Shown here in pieces: positions 11,301 through 22,800 of a DNA stretch of 64,000 nt. The DNA is from Branchiostoma floridae (lineage: Eukaryota; Chordata; Leptocardii; Amphioxiformes; Branchiostomatidae). Under the pieces are notes generated by a model. That model was not told where the DNA came from and made no database searches. It saw only the letters and a program-made list of their open reading frames with translations. Where the stretch lies: contig NC_049984.1 in NCBI RefSeq assembly GCF_000003815.2, forward strand, positions 14,051,664 to 14,115,663, given 5' to 3'. Position 1 is the first letter of the stretch. Each line of letters begins with the position of its first letter. The position numbers and the translations under genes are program-made.

Positions 11301-12432
11301 TACCAACAGTAGATTTTTTTGTTTCTGTCCTTTCACATCTTATTCTTTGACTTTAGATTTATTTTGGCATTCTATGGCATTAGACTATGATTAGTTATCT
11401 GTTTTCTGATACTATTTTTTTTTCAATCTACGGAATATTTGTGCTCATTTTACAGCTGCTTTGCACAATTTATTGTGTGGTCGAAAACTTTTCTTTTTTG
11501 TTGGAAACGGCCAAAAATTGGTGCGAGCGCGGATGTCATCCATATAATCAAATTAACATGGCCTAATTGAAAGCTGATCTGTATATGCGTTTATCAAGAG
11601 ATGGCCACTTAGTATGGCGATGATTTATATAATTATGTAACTTACTCAATCGTTTACGGCTGTACCAGATCAAATCATCTCAGGAAACTCCAACAGTATA
11701 ATATAATTCTGAAGACTCTACTCTAGTGGTGCGTACCTAAACTCAAATTCAGGTTCAGTTCCGGATTCAGGTCCAGCAGTTGAGGTTCAGGTCCCGACTT
11801 AAAGTCCGGACTCGAACCCATCATTGCATATACAAACATGTATTATGTGCACTAGAAAGTTGTCTTTTTTGAGGGGGAGGGGGTATGGTGCATATAAAAT
11901 TGCATGTTAGCATGAATTGAAATGCAATGTGAAAAATACATGTAAATTATATACAACCAGTGTAAACATGAAATGTTTTTTGTCTTTTTCCAGTGCAAAT
12001 TCCACTGTCTATGGAAGTTTTTAGATGCTTTAGAACAAAAAAAAAAAAAAAAGAATATAACTGACAGGTAGCTTTTTGCAAGTCCGGACTTGGCTCCGGA
12101 CATTTAGGTTTTTTTTGGACTTGGACATTTTTAGGTTTAAGTACAAGTCCGGGCTTTAGGTACGCACCACTACTCTACTCTTTTATATACGATCTCGTGG
12201 GGCTGCAGGAGGCATGGCCAGACATATCTCGGCTTTGCCCCCCTCCCCTAAATGAAATGGATTTGATTAAGCTAGAGTAATTTCCTGAGCACCAACCAGA
12301 CTTATCATTTACACGGGTATCAAAAGGCCGTTGTGTATTTCAAAAACCCAAATATATTCTGTAAAAGTTCTCCTATACCTTCATCTGCATCAGATTCTTG
12401 GAGAGCTTCGGTTTCTCAGTATCGTTTGCCAT
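8310..12432 (-). CDS. MPHOSPH6: M-phase phosphoprotein 6 (5 exons, 158 aa)
   Basis: Minus-strand exons in transcript order are 12432-12379, 10165-10053, 8987-8897, 8701-8607 and 8433-8310. Phases agree and the product is 158 residues; human MPP6 has 160. Matches to the family run end to end: PKLSKNLMQMKFMQRK at the N-terminus, the acidic LEEEEQRVIDEEHWVLD stretch, YGRFSFQGFNPAIEK in the middle, DDEMARRYEAIVGTIQKKF near the end, and a lysine-rich tail ending KKFLKPKED. MPP6 is a nuclear RNA-exosome cofactor that binds the RRP6 side of the exosome, helps dock MTR4, and is needed for 5.8S rRNA 3' processing. The gene is convergent with GST and divergent from TDRD12. Intron 1 is large and carries two TIR elements. 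Confidence 0.95.
9154..9493. mobile_element. TIR element, CAGGGCTCGAAATAC family
   Basis: CAGGGCTCGAAATAC at the left is answered by GTATTTCGAGCCCTG at the right, and TACTG lies directly outside both ends (9149-9153 and 9494-9498). The 340-bp interior has CCTGCA-rich inner inverted repeats and no gene. A half copy starts at 35338 and a decayed end lies near 16202, both in TDRD12 introns. It sits in MPHOSPH6 intron 2. Confidence 0.7.
9640..9840. mobile_element. Palindromic miniature element, copy A
   Basis: Long inverted repeats carry ATATGTCAAAGGTAAAGGCC at the left and GGCCTTTACCTTTGACATAT at the right, with outer ends resembling GTGCGGCAACAGGAAT. A partial second copy follows at about 9868-9985 in the reverse sense. 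Related copies are at 13262-13460 and 52485-52604. Confidence 0.65.
10697..11563. mobile_element. TIR element with TAA target duplication, MPHOSPH6 intron 1
   Basis: Ends are GGCCATGTTGATTTGATTAT and, mirrored, ATAATCAAATTAACATGGCC, with TAA immediately outside each. The inverted repeats extend about 34 bp through GGATGACATCC. The interior has self-complementary AGGTCCAGGTTCAG motifs and no transposase. Interior homology recurs at about 41150-41560 and 50440-51712. A three-base TAA duplication suggests a PIF/Harbinger-type non-autonomous family. Confidence 0.72.
11725..12171. mobile_element. TIR element with repeated ACTCT flank
   Basis: AGTGGTGCGTACCTAAA and TTTAGGTACGCACCACT are exact inverted ends. 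ACTCTACTCT lies on both sides, so the target duplication is 5 or 10 bp. The interior contains AGTCCGGAC-type palindromes. It sits in MPHOSPH6 intron 1, next to the previous element. Confidence 0.7.
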
Positions 12433-13843
12433 CTTGGATCCTCGCTCACAAAAGTAGCAGATAATTCGAACAGATGCGAGCGATTGATTATTTTCAGTGA
12501 AAAATGAAGCGAATAATTAAAGAATTTGCAAAAAACGTCATTGAAATATAACATTTATATATCTAAGTCCAGTATATAAGTATTAAAACTTTTTAAAAGA
12601 GGTAGTCTTTTTATTGATTTTATTCCGTATGTCGTACTGAGTGGTAGCAAATTATCTGCTAGTTTTATGGTGAAGTTTAGAAGGTGGCGGACGACGTGAA
12701 AGTGTCAGGAGGTGTGGATTTTAAAATTTGTTTGTTTTTATTTATTTAGATGAAATGCAAAGTTCAGTGGGTTTATGGTGACTTATACTTACCCATAGAA
12801 GTAAGTGAAGAAGGGGTTTCTACGTCACAAGATGGGCTACTTTTGTAGGTGAGGGAAGTTAACTCCAGGAATTTATGAGAAGTGTCAGCCACTCCAAACT
12901 TTGGTTTATTTTAGCACGTGTGTGACAGTGCAGTGCAGTATATTGAGTTGTGGTAGTTGCCCCAGTGTTTTAGATAAGTTAAGCATTTACGAAGATGTAG
13001 TGGTAAAATCTTTGACGTTGTTCATCTGGACTCCAAGTGGATTTTTTTTCTCCCAGACGCCGGCCATTGTTTTTTTTTCTTCTCCAGATTTGCAATTCAA
13101 TGCCTAGGATTGTTTAGAAATGCAAAGTTCAAACACATTGGCGTGAAAAGTCACTTTGTACTAAATTCTCGTCTTTAACGTTTTCGTTCCTTCCTTTTAA
13201 TTTAAGCTCAATAAAGTTTCATATTCATTACAATTAGCCATTTCAAGATGAGAATGCATGTGCTGTGACAGGAATTCTGGGTAATAAATTATGTCAAAAG
13301 ACTAAAAGGTAAAGGCCCTGAAAAAGAAAACAAAACCTGTCTGGATACTGCCAAGCTTGCGCAAATCGAAACAACGGTTGAGATGAGGACTGTTTTTGTT
13401 TGGGGGCCTTTACCTTTGACATATTACCTAGAATTCCTGTTGCTGCACATGCGTCCTGATCCCTGTGAAAGGGCACAGTTGCAGTTTCAAATCAAAGTTG
13501 CATGTGCTGTGACAGAAATTGCAGAGAATCTGTTTGGAAAAAAGTTCAAAATAGTTCATGTCGATATGTTCAAACTACAAGCATAGCTTTTACTGCCTCT
13601 CACTTCTGCATGGGACCTAACTCCTTTGAATCTGCATAAGGAAAAAGGAATCCTGTCGGGATCCAAGTAGTTGTGAGTGGAGTTGAGATTGATCCATGTT
13701 TTTTTTTTCAGTCCTCACAGTCATGACAACAGAGCTGAAATATAGGCAGGAAGAAGGTTGTAGGAGTCAAGAAATTGTTTGGACATCATATTCCGTGCAA
13801 GAAAGGAAGTCGTGTGTTCGTTCCTGAGGAAACAACAATCAAA
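12433..13843. promoter_or_regulatory. Divergent MPHOSPH6/TDRD12 upstream region
   Basis: This 1.4-kb interval separates the start codons of two genes on opposite strands and therefore holds both 5' UTRs and presumably both promoters. No TATA box is obvious. A miniature element (13262-13460) has inserted on the TDRD12 side. TDRD12 5' UTR exons are probable but their limits cannot be set from sequence. Confidence 0.5.
13262..13460. mobile_element. Palindromic miniature element, copy B
   Basis: The ends read CATGTGCTGTGACAGGAATT and, inverted, AATTCCTGTTGCTGCACATG. The inner arms are GGTAAAGGCC and GGCCTTTACC, as in copy A. The centre shares CAAATCGAAACAA with the other copies. Confidence 0.7.
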
Positions 13844-16800
13844 ATGGAGATCACAATTTTGAAGGTTTGTTTTTGCACTGCTGACAACTTTTTAGCATAC
13901 AAAAAGTACATGTACATGTATAAGAACTTGGTAAGCAGGTTTGTATTGTTATTATAAAAGTGTCAGTCAACAATGCATACCAATTACTATGTAGTATTCA
14001 GTTAAGTAGTATTTCTTTTCTATCAGTAACACATCTACATTTGTAGTTATGTACTCCTTGATTTGTAACAATACTGGTAAGTTACATATCTTGGATAGAA
14101 TGCTGTTCCCTCAGTGCTGGAGATACATATAAAAGATTCTTTTGTGATTGATAGCCATCAGTTATTTATTATGGCTACTTGAGTTGATCATATACACTTA
14201 ATTTTTTGCTCCTCCAGGTTGTGAAGGCGGACCATTTCTGGGCCAAGGAGGCCCCTGGGACACAGATGTCGGAGGAGACCAGGCAGTTTGTACAGTTATC
14301 CCAGCAGATCAATGACTACTTCAGTATGGATCAGACCATGTGTGTGCCAGCACAGGGACAGGTATGGAATGTTCAGTCATTTGAACAGTTATTATGAATA
14401 CAATATGGTAGATGCAATAGTATATCAGAGATCTCAGAGATATGTGACTGGAAGTAAGAACACACCAGTATGCATATGCCCCCTTCATTCATTTTCACCA
14501 TGGTAAAACCCTGATTGATATCAGCCCTACGGCTTTGGCCATGGCCAACAGTTCTATATGTGAATCACAGTCTCTGCCACATAGGTCACATCTGGAAGTT
14601 GACTCAGGTCTGTTGCAGAATTATTTTCTCAAGATTTGCCTTTCTTCTGCCATGTGTTACCAGTCTGGCTTCTTCTGATCTGATTTTAGCCTAGACAATG
14701 TGCATCTCTAGCTGGTTTTGTCATTTACAAGTCCCTCTTGCAGACTCTTACATACTGCTAATATATAACAGTATCGTGAATACAAAATATGTGAGAATAT
14801 TTAACACCATTACACAGTACACTTATGTTCTGTCAATGCTGTTGTCCCCTCCAGTACTGTGTTGGCAAACGTCCAGAAGACAAGCTGTGGTACAGAGTCC
14901 GGGTGAAGACTATCTTACACTCCAAACATGGACCACAGGCTTGGTAAAGATGTAGATCTGCATTGGTCGAACTGTGTTTAAGTACTTTTAGTTACAGCAT
15001 ACTGGTACATGTAACATTCTAGCCTTGCATGCATGTGTCTGTGTCTGGTTTTACTACTATTGCATGAGATGATTTGTCAAAGATAGGTCCCACTTATATG
15101 ACTAAGTACATGTATATCTTAGATCATATAACAGCATCAGAGGTTCCTTTTTTGTGTGCATGTACATTTTCCATGAACTTTCTCCAACATGTGCCATGGG
15201 GCAAAATTGATTTGACATTTTTTCTTCTTTTCACTTGTTGCAGTTGTTTCCTGCTGGATTATGCAGCAGAGTGCCAAATTCCATGTCATTGGTAAGAAAA
15301 AAGGACTAAGTAATATGGCATAATCTCACGTACATTTATATTTAAACGTAATGTGTTGCTTGTAGAAGAGACCCAGATACTAGGTATTGTGGTTTAAGAC
15401 TTGGCGCCTTTTGTCTTGGATCCTTTTCCTGTAGGACTCTTAACCAAGCCCTCAGAGAATGTAAACTCTAAGTTGCCTTGTCTCTGAATAGTGATAAAAG
15501 TTTGAGTAGGTGTTAGGAAGGGCATTCTACTGTAAAAATCCTGCTTCAAACTCAAGACTTGCATGAGATGACTAGGAGGTCAAAGACACAAAACAGCCCC
15601 AAGAATATGAGTGACTAACTTCTACCTTTTTGTATTCTTCGATAACACTACTCAGTGCTATGGCGCCAATTCATGTAAGTAATATTGGTACTAAAATGAA
15701 CACTTAACCAAGTTAGCTCATATTAAGTATCACATAGATATTAGCTACATACCAAAGTCCTTAAAAAAACTATTCCCATCTATGTGTTGTAATTTACTAT
15801 ACATGTACATTCTATTTTCTTGTTGCCAGGTTGAGAGAAGCCCCACCACGGTTTATGCAGCTTCCCTGGCAGGCTAAGGAGTTCCGTCTGTACGGTCTAC
15901 AGCCAGTCACGTTAACCACTTCTAAAGAAACCTTCGAAACCACCAAAGAGTATGTACTTGTGTTTATATTAAGGCTCAAAGTACACCTGCATAAGTTGCA
16001 TTCTAAGGTTGAATAGTACACATACCTGCACTAGACAAATTTCAGTTGGACGACTCAGATTCTAGGAAGTTTGTATCACACTGAATTTTTCATGCAATTC
16101 TTTTGCAATTTGTATGGTGTGGATTGGATGCAATAGATACTTGCACATCTCCAAATTCCCCCACACTTACCCACATACATATGCAGGTGGTATTCTGAGC
16201 CCAGGTTAATGCACAGGCATTTATACATACATGTACTAGTAAACAGTTTCACAAAAATGTTTACTTGAAAATGTTTTGTTTGGCATCTCTATGGTCCGCA
16301 TCCTTACACTGTCTTATTTGTCACAGGGCCTGTAACAGGTATGATACCTCAGCAAACGAGTATGTGGGCAAGCTGGTGAAAGGTAAGCTTGTCGTAATGT
16401 CTGGCTTCATGTATTATACAAGACTTTTAAAGCTTCTTTCATGTTACTCTCTAGTAAACTTTGGATTGATGAAAAGTTCTTTGACGTTTGAGTTCAAAGT
16501 GTGAAGGTGAATGTAGACCAACATCATAATCTTAAACACCAGGCATCGTATTACTGCTGAATTTTACATGAATTTCTTTTTCATTTTACAGGTGATAACC
16601 GTCTTTACAACAAACAAAAATCCACATACAGCTTCAAACCTAGAGCTTTCCACTCTTACAAATGAATATGTACAGTGCTATTGTCTCCAAGGTAGAATTG
16701 TGTTGTATGTTGAAATGTTTCAGAATCCTCTGCTGGTGCCTATGTGCGTGTCCAGTCTGTGGACAGCGACGGTGTCCATCACGTAAAGCTGTACTTGAGA

Positions 16801-16876
16801 AGGACCAGTGGCACTGTGTGTGTGAACGATGACCTTGTCTCAAAGGAGTATGCTGTGTACAATGAAGACAAGGAAG
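13844..16876 (+). CDS. TDRD12: TDRD12 exons 1-7: first Tudor region (aa 1-210)
   Basis: Exons are 13844-13864, 14218-14361, 14855-14943, 15244-15291, 15830-15949, 16327-16382 and 16724-16876. Residues 1-140 form the first Tudor domain: WYRVRV with FLLDYA is the WxRxxV and (F/L)xDY pattern that makes the methyl-arginine pocket. Residues 150-210 hold the conserved post-Tudor segment with GTVCVNDDLVSKEYAVY. Exon 1 is short; its donor is GTTTGT, and exon 2 begins after a pyrimidine tract. Confidence 0.9.
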
Positions 16877-19800
16877 GTGAGAGTTTTATCACAACACTAA
16901 CAGTCTGCGAGGGGATATTTATCATTGTCGATATAGTAATATGTTTTCTTTTGCATCCAGTTTTCAAAATTTCATTCATCATTTTATCCTATATTCATTC
17001 AACAGATCATCCAACTTTCATCATTTCATTTAACAGATTCTTTGAATGGTAAAGTGGTATAACAACGGTCTTACATGCTGTATTGCTCTGTATCTAGGTC
17101 CTCGCCAAGCAGCAAAGTTGGGGGCAGGAAAGACGAGTAACCTTCTTCATATTATCTTTGTTTCAGTGTTGTGGTCAAGTTAAGATTTGTGTCAACAGGT
17201 TTTGTCCATGTTATGTTGGCACCTTCCTTTTCTTACAGTTACAGTGCACCATAACAATTTACTCTAACAAACTGTTTTGCGTTTTAGGAATTGATTTCTA
17301 TCAGCAGATCTCTTTGTTTGTGTATTATTATTTGCTGTTTTAAGAGTCTAAATCTTTGTCATATATTGTTTTATATAGTCAGGAAAACTTAACAGCTGTA
17401 CGTAATACCGGCCATAAGATTCTTGAAAATTTGTGTGTTGATTACTGCACCAATATCAATAAATAGGAATCCTCTTTAAAATACTAATATACTGTATTTT
17501 ATCTCTTCATCGTCTTATGTATGATATATAATAGGTTGGCTAAATATTTTCCATCTCTTACAGTTCAGACAACCCCTGAGATTGTGAGGTCTCTTTCTCC
17601 AATGGCAAACGTCCCCAGCTGTCCCCAGCAGGGCGTGTGTCCCCTACCTCCCCCCCCACCTCTGTCACCAGCCCCTAGTGAAGAGTCTTCTCCGCCCAGC
17701 GGACTAGCAGCCATGCTGGGTCTGAGTCCATTGAAGGTGACTGAGCCAGTTAAAGCCATCCCAGCTGCCAACACACAACATCAAGTAGATAGAAAAGCAG
17801 AACAAGAAGATAGTACAGGAAACAACAGTAGCAGTGCTTTACCAGTTTCTGGTGCTGCTGCGGAACTGTCCAGATTAATATTGAAGTCTCCAGCTGAGAA
17901 GAATGGAGAGATTCTAAAGCAGCAGATATCTGTAGGGCATTCAAGGCAGAGTTCTTCTGTGACAACAGGCCCTTCTGTGAGGGCAAAAGAATCTGGGTAC
18001 AGTTTGCAGCGCAGACAAGGGATGGCAAATGGTGCAGGAACCCTTAAAGAACCTTCACTTAAGCCTGCTGGCAAGAACCTGAGTCCTAGAAGGATGCTCA
18101 AGGCAGCCCGTACTTTGCAGCCAAGCTCTGGACGTATCATAGGGAATGGTTGTATTGCTGTGAATCCCGAGTGTTTGAAAGGTAGCAGTCGTCAGGAATC
18201 TTCGTGGATTCCCGGTGCAATGAATGACAAATCTCTACAGCCAGTGGTAAGACAGCAGGAGGTCAGAAACAGGCGAAGTTTTCCACCAGATCAGATAAAA
18301 TCCACTGGACATGAGGGGATCCCAGGAAGTTCCCGATCTGTAGAGAGTAGGCTGAATGCAGCATATTCACAGACGTCGACATTGGGGAAGGAGTGGACAC
18401 AACTTGTGGATAAAACAAGACCTGTGAGGCAGAGATCATTGTCACCCATTCCTGTTAACGTTGGTACTGTTGGTGGTAATGCAAAAAGTCCTCCCATGCT
18501 TGGAAGTAGGGACTTATCAGCAAGTCCTAGAGTATCTCCAGGAAGGACCTCAGCAGCCAGTGATGCCACAAGTAGCCATGCAGTACATACTGCCCACAGA
18601 ACCAGTGCTGGTATGTCAGGAAGTGATATGCAAAGCACAGGGCTGACTCAAACTGCAGTTTTGGGGAATTCTGCTGGAAGGAATGACATCTCTGGTAGCA
18701 AGGCTGATAGCTCAGGTGGTGCAGCAAAGAGTGATGCAAAATCTGAAGGAAGTAGTATATCTGGTGCTGATGGATCCATCTCTGGAGGAGGTGATGAAAT
18801 GGTGACTCCATCTGTACATACAGGCTACACACCAGCGAGGCTGCCCCGGATCAACCTACATGGGAACCCACTCAGGGATAGGTAGAAGCCATAGTCTGTG
18901 TTGATGTTCTAACTTCACCTTGTTAAAAGCTGAGAAAAGCCATCACATACTAATCGTTATATATCCTAGACATGAAACATACCTTAATGTTATGTGATGC
19001 TTGTTTTTTTTACACTAAACAGTATTTCACCCGTAAGGTTATGAATATCACTGTAACAACACATGAAAATATTTAGTTGCTAAAGTCAACCAAGACGTCT
19101 ACACGTTGTTGCTTAGTGTAGTGTATCAGAGCCTGGCACCGTTTGTGTCTTTTGTACATTTTGGCAAATGTAAGCCAATTGTTGCATCCTGTACAAATTT
19201 GTTGCATTTACAGACAATGTAGTTATATTGTGCCCTCATTTTCTTCAAAGAAATACAAATTTGTACAAAGTGTTTGTTGTTCATGTTTGTCTCTGAAGTG
19301 TTCTAACACTGTGATGTTACTGTTATACATGTTTGATATTAACACTAACAGATCAGAAGAGTTCAAGACCCACATCTGTTTTGAGTTGTCAATGATATAG
19401 CCTCACCTTTAGATCTAATAGTAATAAAGCACCACTAACACATATTCAGTAATAGTCATCACATGCTCAGTTGTGCACCATGCATAGTACTCCAACCTTC
19501 GTACCCACCTACCTGAATTAGAACACCACATGTATCCACTTCATTGTCGAAAACAAAGCAATATAGACTGTAGACGCCATAAATGACACATTTGCCAGTG
19601 CAGAATATGGGCTGTGTGTCTGCTGAATGGAGAAAGATTAGTGTCTGTTGTAATGTCTTAAGTGTCTGCTCTGTACACAGACAAGTACATGCTCTTAAAG
19701 TTTCACCCCGGAGCTGTCTTGAATATTTCCTTTAACTTTTCTTTATTTAAGAGTCTTGTGCTGTAGCTGATGATCTCTGCCACTTTATATAGTTTCATTG

Positions 19801-22800
19801 CTATTTCTTTGCCACTCCATCTAGTTTCAGAGCTGTTTAAAGCTTTTTAGCCATTTGTTCCTTGGACATATCTTTTTTTTTCAAGCAGCAATCAACTTCT
19901 TCCCTCTTCTCCCAGCCTTTTCCCTTCACTTTCCTCTGGCTCGGGCGACCTCTCTACAACAGAGCCCTCCGCAAGTGAGGGAGAGGAGTCTCCTGTTCGC
20001 AGGAGAAACAAGGTTCCCAGTATCGGGGAGAGGCTGCTGCAGGGGCTGATGCCTCAGAAATGGGAAGAGCCCAGCAGAACACAGGCCCAGTTCACCAGCC
20101 ATGTAAGTTGTTAGGAAGGCACTACACAGAATGTCCTGTACTTGCACATATCAAGTTTGAAACATTTGATAAAAGTTATAACAGTTGTTTGGTGGGCTGT
20201 CTCCAGGACCCCTCCCTCCGTCTCAGGACAGAAATTTGCTTGTTGGGCTGGATATAAATTTCACCATGTTAAAATATCTGAGCTACACGACATGAAATGT
20301 ATAAAAATGTATTTTGCTAGCTTAGAATGACAACAACAAAGATCAACAACATTGGCACAATAACAAGAAGTTGGAAAAAATTTGAAGCTGGAGAGAAAAA
20401 TTTAAATCTCTGATAAACCTGTAATTCAGCTAAGACAGTAATAGACCAATGGCATTTTACTCATGTCACAATGTCCACAGCCCCCCTCTGGGAGTGGGAG
20501 ACCCTGGTCACTTGCCGGCCATCAGATGTCTGCAGTTGGTCAGTACGGGGATGGTGTGGCAGTGAAGGGGGACATTCCACCCAAACCCTACACCATGTTG
20601 GAGAAGACACCTTTCCCAGACTTTATACAACAGGTAGAAATAATGGAATGTACCACTTCTTTGTGTTACTAAGTCAATGGTATGATGACTATACCAGGCC
20701 AAAGGCATAATTGATGACAATGAATAAACTACCTAATTACCTATAAGAAAGATAGTAACATATCTTTGAAGTATTGCACTTTCTCTCATTGTCCTTGCAC
20801 GATCAGTGAATATCAACGCAATGTACGTCTTTGTAGCATACCTGACATTTTTTGTTTTATTAAAAACATTACATTTCAGAAGCATTGGATGGAGAGAGGT
20901 CACATACAAATGTAGCATGACATTCTTTTTCTAGTAGTAGTACCGACATATCATTAAAGCAGTAGATGCGTTTACTCATGTTCCATTTCTTTTCTTTTTT
21001 TCTCCTTGTGTCATTAGTACCTGATTTCCCAGGACTTCCCTGCACCCAGCAAGGTGCAAGCCTATTGCTGGCCAGCCATCATGAGGGGGCGTGACCTTGT
21101 TGCCATGGCACCAGCAAAGATGGGCAAAACCTTGGCTTACCTACTACCCTTGATGACTCAGCTTGCACAGACCGCTGGGATGGAAGGATTGCCAGAGGGG
21201 AATGGGGTAAGGGGATTTGAAAAAAAATTAAATTCAAAAGTCTCTTCCAGATGATATTGTGGAGGAATTTGTACATCCATGGCTTCATCAGCTTTCAAGA
21301 TAAAACAAATCTGTTGTCCTCCTCGTGCAAAGATTTTGTAGTATTTTTCTTTGCAGGAAGCTTGAACTGAATGTTAACTGGCACCGCCGTGTTAAATTAC
21401 TGAAAGACCCAACTTTTCTGTAATATGCATTGTATGATCATGTGGAGTTCAAAACTCTTGTCAGGGTAGTTAACTAGGATTCATCATCATCATCTTTGCC
21501 ACATGTAATGCGGATTTAAACTGTTTGAGATTGGGTCTGGTTTATCATTGGATTAAGTGTGAAATAACTTGTGAAAAATCAATAGTAATAAGTTTTAAGG
21601 AATAAGTTTTACTGTTAAACTGTAATGTTGACAATTGTTTCAGCCGAGGTCCATCATCCTGTGTCCCTACTGGAACACTGCACGCTATGTGTATGACCAG
21701 TGCTGGAACTACATCGCGGATCGGAAGTCTACCAAGGTGCTGCTCATCTTTGGAGCTGGGGCTGAGGATGACCAAATGGTACATAAATGTAATGTGGTTT
21801 TAAGATAATTTTAGGGACACTTTGTGATGTTTTGTATTCTTTGTTGATATATTAACGTGACATAAAAAAATACTGGCAAGTATTTTGGTGTTTTAAGAAC
21901 TGTAATTTTTGTTAATTGAGGACCTCCTATATGCATGTACCCCAATAAAAAAACTCTGCCTTGAAAGAAGTTGTTCTGATAATGATGCATATATAGAATA
22001 CAACACGGTGTATTCTGTATCACTCTTGGTACCAGAGGCTAGAGGGTGACTAAACCCACTGTAGGGCTGGGACCAAGAGTAAATACAGAATAGACCATGT
22101 TGTATTTTATTTATGCTATACCCACCCCCAAGGAAACACAGGTTTCCATGCGAAATGCACCAGAAAATTGTAACAACAGTGATTCCAAAGTCCAAATCAG
22201 GTGTTAAAAATTTTGGACAGTGTCGCATGCAAAGTGCAGTTGATTTATTTTATAAAAGCCTGTGTGAAATAAGTAGAACCCATGTGATATAGCAAGTTAT
22301 CACCCTGTCTGGAACACTTGTATGGAACGTTATCACGGCCCAGGTATAACGAAAAAGGGTATGAATGTACGTGTTGAAGTACAATGGTGTGTGCCACATT
22401 AAACTGTAATATCTATTCTTGCACGTCAGATTCCCCTGATCAATGGGTGTGACCTGCTGATAGCCACGCCCCGCTGTCTGCTGAGGATGTTAGAGAAGGG
22501 GTACACCAACCTGGACAGGCTGTGTCAGCTGGTGGTGGACGATGCTGACACTCTGACGGAAGTCTACACAGACGAGGTAGTTAGATATCCTGGAGACTCT
22601 CAAAGATGTCTTAGATATGGATGTTTTTCATCTACATGTGTGTTGTACGAATACTGATATGGATATATGTAATATGCAAGTCCACATCAATTCAATTAGT
22701 GGTTTGTCTGACCCAATGACCTATTTATCTTTTTGGTGTATTTCTTTGTCTGTGGTTCGCAGTATTTGATAGAAATTCTCTTTAGTATCTTTATGTCATG

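Noticed and set aside
17750-18832. Antisense open frames of 90-119 codons opposite TDRD12 exon 8
   Set aside because: They mirror the Ser-rich sense codons and have no splice continuity.
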